Assembly: GCF_041902385.1 (NCBI RefSeq)
Contig: NZ_CP169244.1
Coordinates: 248,001-312,000, forward strand
Reading direction: 5' to 3'
DNA from: Arcticibacter sp041902385
GTDB lineage: Bacteria; Bacteroidota; Bacteroidia; Sphingobacteriales; Sphingobacteriaceae
Length of the DNA: 64,000 nucleotides
This document shows, in pieces, positions 16,883 through 25,789 of this stretch (position 1 is the stretch's first letter; every line of letters starts with the position of its first letter). Position numbers and translations under genes: made by a program. Under the pieces are notes generated by a model that saw only the letters and a program-made list of their open reading frames with translations, searched no databases and had not been told where the DNA came from.

Positions 16883-17710
16883 CTATATCTCGATCTGCTC
16901 CGAAAATACGGTATCATGCAGGAAGATTCCGGCCTTCTCGTTGAAGCTGTCAGTAGATTCGGTGGTGAAGAAGCGCGACTCTCCGCCTTTTGAGCAAAGC
17001 GCTTCTATTTCAGGATGCCGGTTCAGGTAATCCTGGAGACTCTCCGCAACCAGGGGACCTTGAGAAACTACGCGTACGCCGCCAGGAAGACAGTCTCTGA
17101 TTTTGTCGATCAGCAGGGGGTAGTGCGTGCAGGCCAGTGCAATGGTGTCAATTTCAGAGCATTGAGCCATGAGGTGATCTATGTTCTTTTTGATGAAGTA
17201 ATCGGCCCCGGGGCCTGCAAACTCATTATTCTCAACCAGCGGCACCCACATGGGGCAAGCTTCCTGAAACACTTCAACTCCGGGGAAGAACTTAGCAATC
17301 TCCAGCTTATAAGAGTTAGAAGTCACGGTTCCCTGTGTTCCCATGATGCCCACTTTGCCAGTAACGGTATAAACACCAATCACCTCTGCAGTAGGGCGTA
17401 TCACACCCAGCACTCTTCTCAGTTCTTTCAGCTTTGGAAGATCCCTCTGCTGGATGCTTCGAAGAGCCTTTGCCGAAGCAGTGTTACAGGCCAGGATCAC
17501 CAGGCGGCATCCCATCCCGAACAATTGTTCCACACACTCCAGCGTATAGCGATAGACTGTCTCAAAGGCGCGTGTTCCATAGGGGACACGAGCATTATCG
17601 CCCAGATAGATATAATCGTACTGAGGCAGCTTCTTCCGGATCTCAGAGAAAACCGTCAGACCTCCGTATCCTGAATCAAAAACACCGATAGGTGCAGCCT
17701 TATCCGTCAT
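16883..17710 (-). CDS. murI: Glutamate racemase
   Basis: A 275-residue cofactor-independent racemase making D-glutamate for peptidoglycan. The two catalytic cysteines are in LACNTASA (Cys75) and LACTHYPLL (Cys194), and the N-terminal FDSGYGGL carries the catalytic aspartate (Asp12). The length is typical. Its ATG overlaps the stop of the DUF1634 gene in an ATGA arrangement (17707-17710), so translation is probably coupled in a TauE-DUF1634-murI operon. Confidence 0.95.
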   Translation of the reverse strand: MTDKAAPIGVFDSGYGGLTVFSEIRKKLPQYDYIYLGDNARVPYGTRAFETVYRYTLECVEQLFGMGCRLVILACNTASAKALRSIQQRDLPKLKELRRVLGVIRPTAEVIGVYTVTGKVGIMGTQGTVTSNSYKLEIAKFFPGVEVFQEACPMWVPLVENNEFAGPGADYFIKKNIDHLMAQCSEIDTIALACTHYPLLIDKIRDCLPGGVRVVSQGPLVAESLQDYLNRHPEIEALCSKGGESRFFTTESTDSFNEKAGIFLHDTVFSEQIEI

Positions 17711-18102
17711 CCTCCCAGGCCTCCTACCATTCCCGCTACTATGATAGCCAGCACCAAAAGCGTAATGAAGACATATAAGAGATCCTTTTCGAGCAGGAAG
17801 CCCACAGCAGAGAAAGCGACGCGCAGTATGGGTGTAGCAAGCAGAATAACCACACCAAGCTGAATGATAGCACGGCCGCTAAAGGCTCCTACTCCGGTAA
17901 AGATCCCCGGAAGGTGTCGCAGGTTTTCAGGTGCACCTTTGAATTCATGGTAGTCGGGCAATTCGCCTCCGTGTCTGAAAAGATAAATCAAGCCGCCAAA
18001 GAGCGCTACTGCACTAGCCGTAAAAACACCCGTCCTGAGAAGCTTCCCTACCAGAGAAGCAACATCTTTATCGCTCTTGAATGAACTAAACATGCTTTTC
18101 AT
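17707..18102 (-). CDS. DUF1634 family membrane protein
   Basis: A 131-residue protein with three membrane segments (about residues 26-45, 72-95 and 106-126) and the DUF1634 pattern: VGKLLRTGVFTASAVALFGGLIYL at the first helix and LLATPILRVAFSAVGFLLEKD in the middle. DUF1634 proteins are nearly always encoded beside TauE/SafE exporters, as here, and are presumed accessory subunits; the function is unproven. The start overlaps the TauE stop by four bases (ATGA) and the stop overlaps murI. Confidence 0.85.
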   Translation of the reverse strand: MKSMFSSFKSDKDVASLVGKLLRTGVFTASAVALFGGLIYLFRHGGELPDYHEFKGAPENLRHLPGIFTGVGAFSGRAIIQLGVVILLATPILRVAFSAVGFLLEKDLLYVFITLLVLAIIVAGMVGGLGG

Positions 18103-18935
18103 AATTTTCCCGTGAGACCATTATAAATCATTTCGATGGCGAGGAAGCTGATGACGACACTAAACAGCAGACGAAGTTTCTTGGTATTAGCACCTACCAG
18201 TATTTTAGATCCGGTGAACGCCCCTCCAAGTACGCCGATCACTACTGGCATTGCCAGGCCGGGATCTATATAACCACGCTGCAGGTAGACCACGGCACTC
18301 GCTGCTGCTGTAACACCGATCATAAAGTTGCTGGTGGTAGTACTCACTTTAAAAGGAATCCGCATAATGGTGTCCATTGCCAGCACCTTTAAAGCTCCCG
18401 AACCAATGCCCAATAAGCCGGACAGCACACCGGCTATGGTCATCAATGAGTAACCGCCCAGGACACGCCTCACCTTGTATTCCACCACTCCGTCCTTTGT
18501 GGGAAAAGAGCCGTTCAGCTTTAAAGTCCTGGCCAGTGCACTTCGGTCATCCGTTTCCGCTCCTTCATGTTTCTTCCGGAGTGACATGGCTGCCGAAAAA
18601 AGAAGGACAACACCAAAAATAATGGCGACGATATGAGTGGCGACGTAAGCAGCGATAAGAGCACCAATGATGGCCCCGGTTGTTGTGGCTATTTCCAGGA
18701 ACATACCGATGCGGATGTTGGTGATGCCCTCTTTGATATAGGCCGCTGCCGAGCCTGAAGATGTGGCAATAGAGGCAACGAGTGCACAGCCTATCGCATA
18801 ACGAATATCGACATGGAATATCAAAGTCAGCAGTGGGATCAGCACAACACCTCCACCGAGTCCAGTTAACGACCCAAGTAAGCCGGCGGCATACGCACCT
18901 ACCAGTAAAATGAGAGTGAATACGAGTATTGTCAT
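18099..18935 (-). CDS. Sulfite exporter TauE/SafE family protein
   Basis: A membrane protein of 278 residues with about eight helices in two homologous halves. Glycine-rich signatures mark each half: GLLGSLTGLGGGVVLIPLL near the N-terminus and GVLSGLLGIGSGALKVLAM in the middle. The family exports sulfite, sulfoacetate or related organosulfur anions. The frame opens at 18950 with MPHHAM; the internal ATG at 18935 (MTILVFTLILLVGAYAAG) places the helix directly at the N-terminus and is preferred. It is the first gene of a three-gene operon with the DUF1634 gene and murI. Substrate not determinable. Confidence 0.85.
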   Translation of the reverse strand: MTILVFTLILLVGAYAAGLLGSLTGLGGGVVLIPLLTLIFHVDIRYAIGCALVASIATSSGSAAAYIKEGITNIRIGMFLEIATTTGAIIGALIAAYVATHIVAIIFGVVLLFSAAMSLRKKHEGAETDDRSALARTLKLNGSFPTKDGVVEYKVRRVLGGYSLMTIAGVLSGLLGIGSGALKVLAMDTIMRIPFKVSTTTSNFMIGVTAAASAVVYLQRGYIDPGLAMPVVIGVLGGAFTGSKILVGANTKKLRLLFSVVISFLAIEMIYNGLTGKL

Positions 18936-18964
18936 AGCGTGGTGTGGCAAACTTAGACAAAATA

Positions 18965-19002
18965 AATCAATAAAGGGTCCGGCTAAGGACCCTTTATTGA
19001 TT
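18965..19002 (-). terminator. Intrinsic terminator after the CusA-like gene
   Basis: A perfect 16-bp stem, AATCAATAAAGGGTCC against GGACCCTTTATTGATT, with a six-base loop. On the minus strand it is followed by TATTTTG. It lies two bases beyond the stop of the RND pump gene and ends the efflux operon. Confidence 0.85.
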
Positions 19003-19004
19003 CG

Positions 19005-22000
19005 TTAACTGTTCACAGCACCCAGCTTTTTAAGGAGCTTTCGGTTCTCCCGCCGGTGGAAAAGCTTATAGAATATGGAATATATAACAGGCAGGATCAG
19101 CAAGGTCAGGATGGTTGAGGTGACCAGCCCCCCGATTACCACTATCGCCAGCGGCTTTTGTGTTTCAGAACCTACGCCTGTTGACACAGCTGCCGGCATC
19201 AGTCCGATGGCAGCCATCAATGCAGTCATTACCACAGGGCGTACGCGCGATATCACTCCCTGCAGGATGGCCTCATCAAGCTGCATATGCTCCATCAGGT
19301 TTTTCCTGAAGACGGAGATGAGGATAACCCCGTTCTGTATACACACTCCAAAGAGGGCAATAAAGCCAATTCCAGCTGAGATACTAAAGTTCATCCTGGT
19401 AATGTGCAAGGCGAGGATTCCCCCGATCAATGCGAACGGGACATTGAGGATGACCAGCATCGCGTCCTTCACATTGTTAAAAGTGATGAACAAGATCAGG
19501 AAGATCACCAGCAAGCAAACAGGAACCACTTTAGCCAGGGTGTTCGACGCACGGATCTGATTCTCAAACTGGCCATTCCAGGTGAAGGAGTATCCCTGAT
19601 CGAGCTTCACAGCAGCATTTACCTTCTGCTGAGCTTCCTTGATCGTACTTCCCAGGTCGCGCTCCCTCACGGAGAATTTCACAGCAATATAGCGTGTATT
19701 ATTGTCGCGATAAATAAATGCAGGACCCGTCAGCTTTATTATCTCAGCAATTTCCTTGATCGCCACGCGCGAGCCCTTCAAGGTAGGTACCATCAGGTTT
19801 TCAATCTTCTCCTGTGCATCCCTGAAAGGTTTCTGATAGCGCACAGTAATGTCAAAGCGACGTTCTCCCTGATAAAGCTCTGATGCGGCCTTACCTCCTA
19901 TCGCCATCTCGATCACTGCGTTGGCGTCAGCGGTACTCACCCCGTACATCGCCATCTTTTTCTGATCAAGCTCAATTCTGAACTCAGGCTGTCCCAAATT
20001 ACGCAGAACTCCCAGGTCTTCAATACCGCGCACCTTTTTGAGGACTGCCATCACCGCATCGGCTTTTTTATCCAGCACATCGAAATCCGGACCAAAGATC
20101 TTGACCGCCATTGAGGCATTCACTCCTGCCACAGCTTCATCCACATTATCCCTGATTGGCTGTGAATAGTTATAAACGATACCGGGGAGCTTTTTAAGCT
20201 GAGCGTCCATCTGATCAATCAGCTCATCTTCCGAAAGCCCCTTTCTCCACTGATCTTTCTTTTTCAAATCCACCTGGATCTGCACGTTATAGAAACCCTT
20301 CGGATCCGTTCCGTCGTTGGTCCGTCCCACTTGCGCAAGGGTCTGTTTCACCTCCGGAAACTTATCGAGGATCTGCATCATCTTCTGGTTAATATTCTCC
20401 GCCTGCACAAGCGATATGCTCATCGGAAGTTCTGCTTCTACCCAGAGCGCACCTTCGTTAAGGTCAGGAAGGAATTCAGTTCCCAGGAACTTGGCAGAAA
20501 AGAACGTGAGGACCATGAATGACAGCGCGATGATGAGACTCAGTTTCTGATTATGATACGTAAAGTTGAAAAGCCGCTTAACACCATTCTCAAAAAAGAG
20601 CACAATGCGGTTATGCTTTTCCCTGACATTCTTCCGCAGAAGGATACTCGACAATGCAGGAACAAGAGTCAACGTGAACAACAGGGCCCCAAGCAGCGCA
20701 AAACCTAATGTATAAGCCAGAGGGGAGAACATTTTGCCTTCTACCTTCTGGAAAGAGAAGATCGGAATCAAACAGGTGATGATGATCAGCTTGGAAAAGA
20801 AGATAGCTTTTCCCATCTCTGTTCCCACATTCTTGAACAGACCCATTTTTGCAAGTCCGTTGAATTTCTCCATACCTACTTCCCGCGCCCGATGATCAAG
20901 CGCGACAAAGAGCCCCTCAACCATCACGACCGCTCCGTCGATGATAATACCAAAGTCAACAGCACCCATCGAAAGAAGGTTAGCGCTCATTCCCTTAATC
21001 CGCATACAGATGAATGCGAAGAGCAGTGCAAGAGGGATAATGATAGCCACGGTAACGGTAGTGCGCCAGTCGGCCATAAAAAGGAAAACGATCACAGTCA
21101 CCAGGATGATCCCTTCGAGCAGATTGTGGATCACCGTTTCAGTACAGAAATCCATCAGATCGGTGCGGTCATAGAAGGTATTGATCTTGACGCCCCTGGG
21201 AAGGATCGAGGAGTTTAGTTCTTTTACCTTATCACGGATCCTATTGAGGACTTCTGCCGGATTCTCGCCTTTCCTCATCACAATGATGCCCTCCACCACG
21301 TCCTTCTCGTTATCCCTGCTCACCTGACCGAGCCTTGGAAGCCCGCTTTCATGCACCGTTGCCACATCTTTTGCCAGGATGGGCACGTCGTTCACATTCT
21401 TGACGATGATATTTTCAATACCCTCAATGTTGTTGATCACTCCGATCCCTCTTACCACATACGCCTGATCGTTTTTATTAATGACATCCCCGCCCACATT
21501 GATATTCGCACGATTGATTGCATTATATACGTCGAGCGAACTCAGGCCGTACTTTTGAAGTAGAGCCGGATTAACGCTCACTTCATAGGTCTTTTCCTCC
21601 CCTCCGAAGCTGTTCACATCAGCTACACCCGGTACCGATTTAAACTGGCGGTCAAGCACCCAGTCCTGAATAGCAGTCAGCTCGTGAATAGATTTATTTT
21701 TGCTTTCCAGCGTGTAACGATAGATTTCACCCGTAGGTCCGTATGGCGGCTCTACCTCTGGCTTCACCCCCTCAGGGAGGTCTGCATTAGCCAGCCGGCT
21801 GAGCACCTGCTGCCGGGCAAAGGCATCGTCTACATCATCATCAAAGATGATCCGGATGTACGACAAGCCAAAAGCTGACGTTGTACGAAGGTTTGCTTTC
21901 TTCTGAACCGAGTTAAGCACTGTCTCCATCGGGATGGTGATAAACTTCTCTACCTCCTCAGCACTCCGTCCCGGCCATTGAGCAATGATAATGATCTGCG

Positions 22001-22142
22001 TGTTGGTGACGTCAGGAAAGGTCTCGATCGGAGTATTACTATAACTCCAGACGCCCAGGACAGCCAGCACTCCGGTAAGAAAGAAGACCAGGTAGCGGTG
22101 CCTCAGCGAAAAATGTATGATATTTTTAATTAGCGTATTCAT
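19005..22142 (-). CDS. CusA/CzcA family heavy-metal efflux RND transporter
   Basis: A 1045-residue inner-membrane pump of the heavy-metal subfamily of RND transporters, driven by protons. The N-terminus (HRYLVFFLTGVLAVLGVWSY, then TPIETFPDVTNTQI) is diagnostic, and EPPYGPTGEIYRYTLE is a CusA/CzcA signature. Residues of the proton relay lie in MGAVDFGIIIDGAVVMVE of TM4. Twelve membrane helices and two large periplasmic loops are apparent. It is third in the operon TolC-like, adaptor, pump. Whether it exports Cu(I)/Ag(I) or Co/Zn/Cd cannot be settled from motifs alone. A CopA ATPase elsewhere in the window does not share its operon. Confidence 0.94.
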   Translation of the reverse strand: MNTLIKNIIHFSLRHRYLVFFLTGVLAVLGVWSYSNTPIETFPDVTNTQIIIIAQWPGRSAEEVEKFITIPMETVLNSVQKKANLRTTSAFGLSYIRIIFDDDVDDAFARQQVLSRLANADLPEGVKPEVEPPYGPTGEIYRYTLESKNKSIHELTAIQDWVLDRQFKSVPGVADVNSFGGEEKTYEVSVNPALLQKYGLSSLDVYNAINRANINVGGDVINKNDQAYVVRGIGVINNIEGIENIIVKNVNDVPILAKDVATVHESGLPRLGQVSRDNEKDVVEGIIVMRKGENPAEVLNRIRDKVKELNSSILPRGVKINTFYDRTDLMDFCTETVIHNLLEGIILVTVIVFLFMADWRTTVTVAIIIPLALLFAFICMRIKGMSANLLSMGAVDFGIIIDGAVVMVEGLFVALDHRAREVGMEKFNGLAKMGLFKNVGTEMGKAIFFSKLIIITCLIPIFSFQKVEGKMFSPLAYTLGFALLGALLFTLTLVPALSSILLRKNVREKHNRIVLFFENGVKRLFNFTYHNQKLSLIIALSFMVLTFFSAKFLGTEFLPDLNEGALWVEAELPMSISLVQAENINQKMMQILDKFPEVKQTLAQVGRTNDGTDPKGFYNVQIQVDLKKKDQWRKGLSEDELIDQMDAQLKKLPGIVYNYSQPIRDNVDEAVAGVNASMAVKIFGPDFDVLDKKADAVMAVLKKVRGIEDLGVLRNLGQPEFRIELDQKKMAMYGVSTADANAVIEMAIGGKAASELYQGERRFDITVRYQKPFRDAQEKIENLMVPTLKGSRVAIKEIAEIIKLTGPAFIYRDNNTRYIAVKFSVRERDLGSTIKEAQQKVNAAVKLDQGYSFTWNGQFENQIRASNTLAKVVPVCLLVIFLILFITFNNVKDAMLVILNVPFALIGGILALHITRMNFSISAGIGFIALFGVCIQNGVILISVFRKNLMEHMQLDEAILQGVISRVRPVVMTALMAAIGLMPAAVSTGVGSETQKPLAIVVIGGLVTSTILTLLILPVIYSIFYKLFHRRENRKLLKKLGAVNS

Positions 22143-22187
22143 GTTTACAGATTCCCCACTTGATTTAGTAAATAGACCTGTCCCGCT

Positions 22188-23282
22188 TTACTCTGAGAGC
22201 GCGTTATACAGTAGTAGCTGATTTTTGGAGATCACCAGCTCTCCGGGCTTTAAACCCGAACCGATGTAGGAGACGTTTTCAACCGACTTGATCACGTTCA
22301 CTTCTCTGATCTGCAGATGGCACCGGTCTTTGTAAACAATCACATAGTTCTTGCTGCTGTCAAAAATTACAGCATCAGAAGGCACTGCCACCGAACTCGA
22401 TGGTTCATTATTGGTGACAAGCACATTGGTAAACATCTCAGGCTTGAGCTGCATACCGGGGTTTGGCAGCACAATTTTCACCTTCATCACCTTGTTATCA
22501 GGATCGAGCACAGAGCTTACTTCATCCACCCGCCCTTCAAACACTTTTCCGGGATATGCAAGCGTAGTCACTTTAGCTGTGTAACCTTGCTTTACCTTCG
22601 AAATATCGCTTTCAAATACATTTGCCCACACCCAAACATCTTTCATGTCCGAGATTGTAAAGAGGCTGGCTCCATTATCCTGCCTGATAAAGCTGCCCGC
22701 GCTGATATTCTTTTCTACTATAAAGCCTCCTTCCGGAGCCTTGATGACATACATGCCGTTGGCGCCTGTACTTCCCCTTCCATTGATAGCAATCTGCTCC
22801 CTGATCTTCCTGTTGGCAGAAAGTGCCTTATTATAATTTTCCTTTGCTTCTGTGTAATCCCGCTCGCTGGAGATACCACTCTTATAGAGATACTGTGCCT
22901 GTTCGAGCTGCCTCCTGGCAATAGACAGGTCAGACTGAGTCGCCGAAAGGTCAGTATAGGTCCCTGCTACATCAGCACTTCGTATCACGGCCAGTGTCTG
23001 ACCTCTCGATACATGATCACCCAAAGACACTTTCACTTCCAGTACCTGCCCGCTGGCGAAAGGGAAAACCTTTACCACTTTATTATCATCAAAAGACACT
23101 TCTCCCGACAGGCTTAACTCGTCTTTAATATTTGCCGTTTTAACAGTATCGATTCGGATCAGCCTGGTGAGCGAGTCGCTGATACATACCTCATTCTTTG
23201 TTTTCGTTTCTGCTGCCTTCTCTTTACACGCTGACATGAGGAATGTACCAGCGGCCAGCAGGGCGATTATTTCTCTCTTCAT
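22188..23282 (-). CDS. Efflux RND periplasmic adaptor (membrane fusion) lipoprotein
   Basis: A 364-residue adaptor linking the RND pump to the outer-membrane channel. The signal peptide ends in a lipobox (FLMSACKEK). It has the lipoyl/barrel-sandwich halves (SGQVLEVKVSLGDHVSRGQTLAVI and APEGGFIVEKNISAGSFI) flanking an alpha-helical hairpin (residues about 110-165), and a beta-barrel domain follows. No N-terminal methionine-rich metal-binding stretch of the CusB type is evident. It lies 45 bases upstream of the pump gene and 18 bases downstream of the TolC-like gene. Confidence 0.92.
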   Translation of the reverse strand: MKREIIALLAAGTFLMSACKEKAAETKTKNEVCISDSLTRLIRIDTVKTANIKDELSLSGEVSFDDNKVVKVFPFASGQVLEVKVSLGDHVSRGQTLAVIRSADVAGTYTDLSATQSDLSIARRQLEQAQYLYKSGISSERDYTEAKENYNKALSANRKIREQIAINGRGSTGANGMYVIKAPEGGFIVEKNISAGSFIRQDNGASLFTISDMKDVWVWANVFESDISKVKQGYTAKVTTLAYPGKVFEGRVDEVSSVLDPDNKVMKVKIVLPNPGMQLKPEMFTNVLVTNNEPSSSVAVPSDAVIFDSSKNYVIVYKDRCHLQIREVNVIKSVENVSYIGSGLKPGELVISKNQLLLYNALSE

Positions 23283-23300
23283 TTTCTTATTTAATACTGA

Positions 23301-24572
23301 CTAAGGATTGATTACGGTTGTACCAACGGTGTAGTTAAGATCGGCAGCTGCCTTATGCAGATTATACCTTTGGGCGATGATCTTGAGCTGGGTGTCTTTG
23401 TACGACTCAAAGAAATCAACAAACTCCAGCAGGCTGATCTGTCGTTGCTGATAGCTCTTCAGCATCCCTTTGAAAAGCTGGTCATACTTGCTGTAGAAGT
23501 CCTCCGACCCTTCCGAAAGCATGCTTGCTGCAATTTGGTACTGCTCGCGCGCTGCCATCACTTCGTGCTTTAAAGAAAGTTCGCTGTCTTTGAAAGCAGC
23601 CTCCTGACCTTTCATATCAAGCCTGGCAGCCCTGATGTTTCCCTGATTCCGGTCAAACAAAGGCAGGGGAAGGCCGATCTGCAAGCCAAAATAGTGAGGA
23701 GAATAACTGTTCACCTTGTCATATACCACACCGGCAGTAATGTCGGGAAGTGCCAGCGACTTCTGATAGCTCAAATTATGCTTTGCCCGTTCAGATTCGA
23801 TGCTTCCTCCCAGATAATCAGGACGGCTCGTGAGAGCCTGTGCAATCAGCTGATCAGCAGATGGCAGAGCCTCAACTTTTGGTCTGTCCAGTTGCGGAAG
23901 GATTGTCGTGCCTTCATCCACTGCCAGTAGGGTCTTAAGCTCTGTCTCCAGATTTACAAGCTGACGATTATTTTCGGCCAGATCACTTTGCAGGCCAAAC
24001 AACAGCGCCTTAATCCTCACCGCATCCTTAAAGGATGAATTTCCTGCCTTATACGATTTTTCAATCGCATCACCCAGCGTGTTCAGCGAAGAAATCTCCG
24101 TCACATAGACCTTGTTCTGTTCAGTGATACTGGCAACGTCTGCAAAGTCCTGCTGCAGGTTGTACCTGAGGTTGCGCATGAGGTCATTAAACTCAGCTTC
24201 CTGGATCCTGGCATCATCCTTCGCCAGCTGCACCTGCTTCCCTCTCTTGCCTGCCGTCCGGAAGATCTGGCTCATGATCAGATACACCTGTCCGTTTCCG
24301 TCAGCATGGTTGAAGAACGTATGGGTATTGTCGTATAGGTTTTGTTCGGTGTTCAGGGTCGGATTGTCCCAGAGGGCGGCCTGTTTAACTAAAGCAGAGG
24401 ATGCGTCGACATGATATTTCTGAGCGATCAGGCGAAGGTTCTTTTGCAGAAACTGTTTCTCTGCCTCCTTAAAACTTAGCTTCAGCGTGTATGTCTGCGC
24501 ACTTGCCGTGCCGGCCAGCAATAGAAGGATACATACTAAAAAGTTCAGGTTAACGACTTTCTCTTTGCTCAT
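23301..24572 (-). CDS. TolC family outer-membrane efflux protein (CzcC/CusC type)
   Basis: A 423-residue outer-membrane channel. A signal peptide (residues 1-25, ending TASAQ) precedes two repeated halves, each with an LSFKEAEKQFLQKNLRL or LALPDITAG-type start and long amphipathic helices (EAALxxDxxxxV-like). This is the OEP fold that forms trimeric ducts. The frame opens 7 codons earlier at a TTG/ATG pair, but MSKEKVVNLNFLV at 24572 gives a normal signal peptide. It is first in the efflux operon; only 80 bases separate it from the GT9 gene, whose transcript could read in. Confidence 0.9.
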   Translation of the reverse strand: MSKEKVVNLNFLVCILLLLAGTASAQTYTLKLSFKEAEKQFLQKNLRLIAQKYHVDASSALVKQAALWDNPTLNTEQNLYDNTHTFFNHADGNGQVYLIMSQIFRTAGKRGKQVQLAKDDARIQEAEFNDLMRNLRYNLQQDFADVASITEQNKVYVTEISSLNTLGDAIEKSYKAGNSSFKDAVRIKALLFGLQSDLAENNRQLVNLETELKTLLAVDEGTTILPQLDRPKVEALPSADQLIAQALTSRPDYLGGSIESERAKHNLSYQKSLALPDITAGVVYDKVNSYSPHYFGLQIGLPLPLFDRNQGNIRAARLDMKGQEAAFKDSELSLKHEVMAAREQYQIAASMLSEGSEDFYSKYDQLFKGMLKSYQQRQISLLEFVDFFESYKDTQLKIIAQRYNLHKAAADLNYTVGTTVINP

Positions 24573-24651
24573 ACGTGTGTATTTGAGCATCAAAAATCAT
24601 AAAGAGAAGTGAAGTTCAGGTGAAGATGAAGGAGCAGCGCCGCAACTGCAT

Positions 24652-25755
24652 TTAAGATAAGACAGGCAGCTCCGGGATGAGCACAGCATCACCCTTTAAA
24701 ACCGATTGAACTGCTGATATGATTTCCTCAGGCAGTACAGGAGCAGGCGGAGTATGAAAATAAGTTTTATCCACATACCGGATCACCTCATTCCTGCTTT
24801 TAAGGTGTTCAGGAACTTCAAAGGTCAGCACCCGTCCATGAATGTTCCAGGGATAGTGCTGCGGATTGGTAAGGGCATACAAAACCACTACAGGGGTTTG
24901 TGTTGCTGCAGCGAGGTGAACAGTGCCCGTGTTAACCGAAATCACCAGTCGCGAACGACTGATTAACAGAACAAACTCAGCCAGATCGAGGTGACCGGCA
25001 AGCGCGAATGCATTATCGCCGATGCAGGCAGCCATTGAATCAGCCAGGCATTTCTCAGAGGCGGCCCCCGTGATCAGCAACTGGTATTTCTCTCCCAGTT
25101 CTTTCCCCAGTTCGCACCATAGATGTTCCGGATACCGGCGTTTCTCTTCACTCACTCCCGGATGAAGAATGATCCATGGATTTTCCGTCTGAATCCCAAT
25201 GCGCGACAGCTTTTCCTCCAGTCCTTCCCATCGGCTTTCATCAATAGCGAGACTAATGGAGAGATCAGAAGACTCTGCCCCCACCTGATGCACAAGCTCC
25301 AGGTCACGCCTTACCTGATGCCTGATTTCAGAATAGGGTTCAGGATCGGGCACCCAGTCGGTCAGTAAGCCATAGGGATTCTCCCGGCAATAGGCCAGTC
25401 TTTTCGGAATACCGGCCATCCAGGCAAGCATCACTGTAGGAAGCGGATTCTGACTATAGACAGTAAAAACAACGGCAGCATCAAAAGCACGCGACCGTAT
25501 TTCTGCTACGACAGAAGTCAGGGCGTCCTGATCAACCGCCTCTTCTGCCTTTACCCAGGGCAGGTCATAAACAATCACGTCATCTATTCCCTGAATCATC
25601 GGCACAATGCCCTTCGCCATTGAAGAAGTCAGGAGGGTGATCCTGGCGCCGTTCATTTCCTTCAAAGCCCTGATAGCAGGGATTGACATTACCAGGTCGC
25701 CCATATTATCCGGCCGTATACAAAGTATATTCTTACAGTCTTTCCAGTCGCTCAT
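24652..25755 (-). CDS. Glycosyltransferase family 9 (heptosyltransferase-like)
   Basis: A 367-residue GT-B enzyme of the ADP-heptose:LPS heptosyltransferase family. The N-terminal ILCIRPDNMGDLVMSIPAI is the family hallmark. In the C-terminal domain, ILHPGVSEEKRRYP binds the nucleotide, and SVNTGTVHLAAATQTPVVVLYA is the donor-site loop. Its position directly downstream of hldE and gmhB suggests it uses the ADP-heptose they make to build a lipopolysaccharide or other surface glycan. The 34-base gap to hldE implies one operon. Confidence 0.9.
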   Translation of the reverse strand: MSDWKDCKNILCIRPDNMGDLVMSIPAIRALKEMNGARITLLTSSMAKGIVPMIQGIDDVIVYDLPWVKAEEAVDQDALTSVVAEIRSRAFDAAVVFTVYSQNPLPTVMLAWMAGIPKRLAYCRENPYGLLTDWVPDPEPYSEIRHQVRRDLELVHQVGAESSDLSISLAIDESRWEGLEEKLSRIGIQTENPWIILHPGVSEEKRRYPEHLWCELGKELGEKYQLLITGAASEKCLADSMAACIGDNAFALAGHLDLAEFVLLISRSRLVISVNTGTVHLAAATQTPVVVLYALTNPQHYPWNIHGRVLTFEVPEHLKSRNEVIRYVDKTYFHTPPAPVLPEEIISAVQSVLKGDAVLIPELPVLS

Positions 25756-25789
25756 TTAACATTATCTTCAACTCAGGAGATCGCGAGGA

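Noticed and set aside
18936..18950. Upstream MPHHAM start of the TauE gene
   Set aside because: The internal ATG at 18935 puts the first membrane helix at the N-terminus. The five extra residues add nothing recognisable, though the longer start cannot be excluded.
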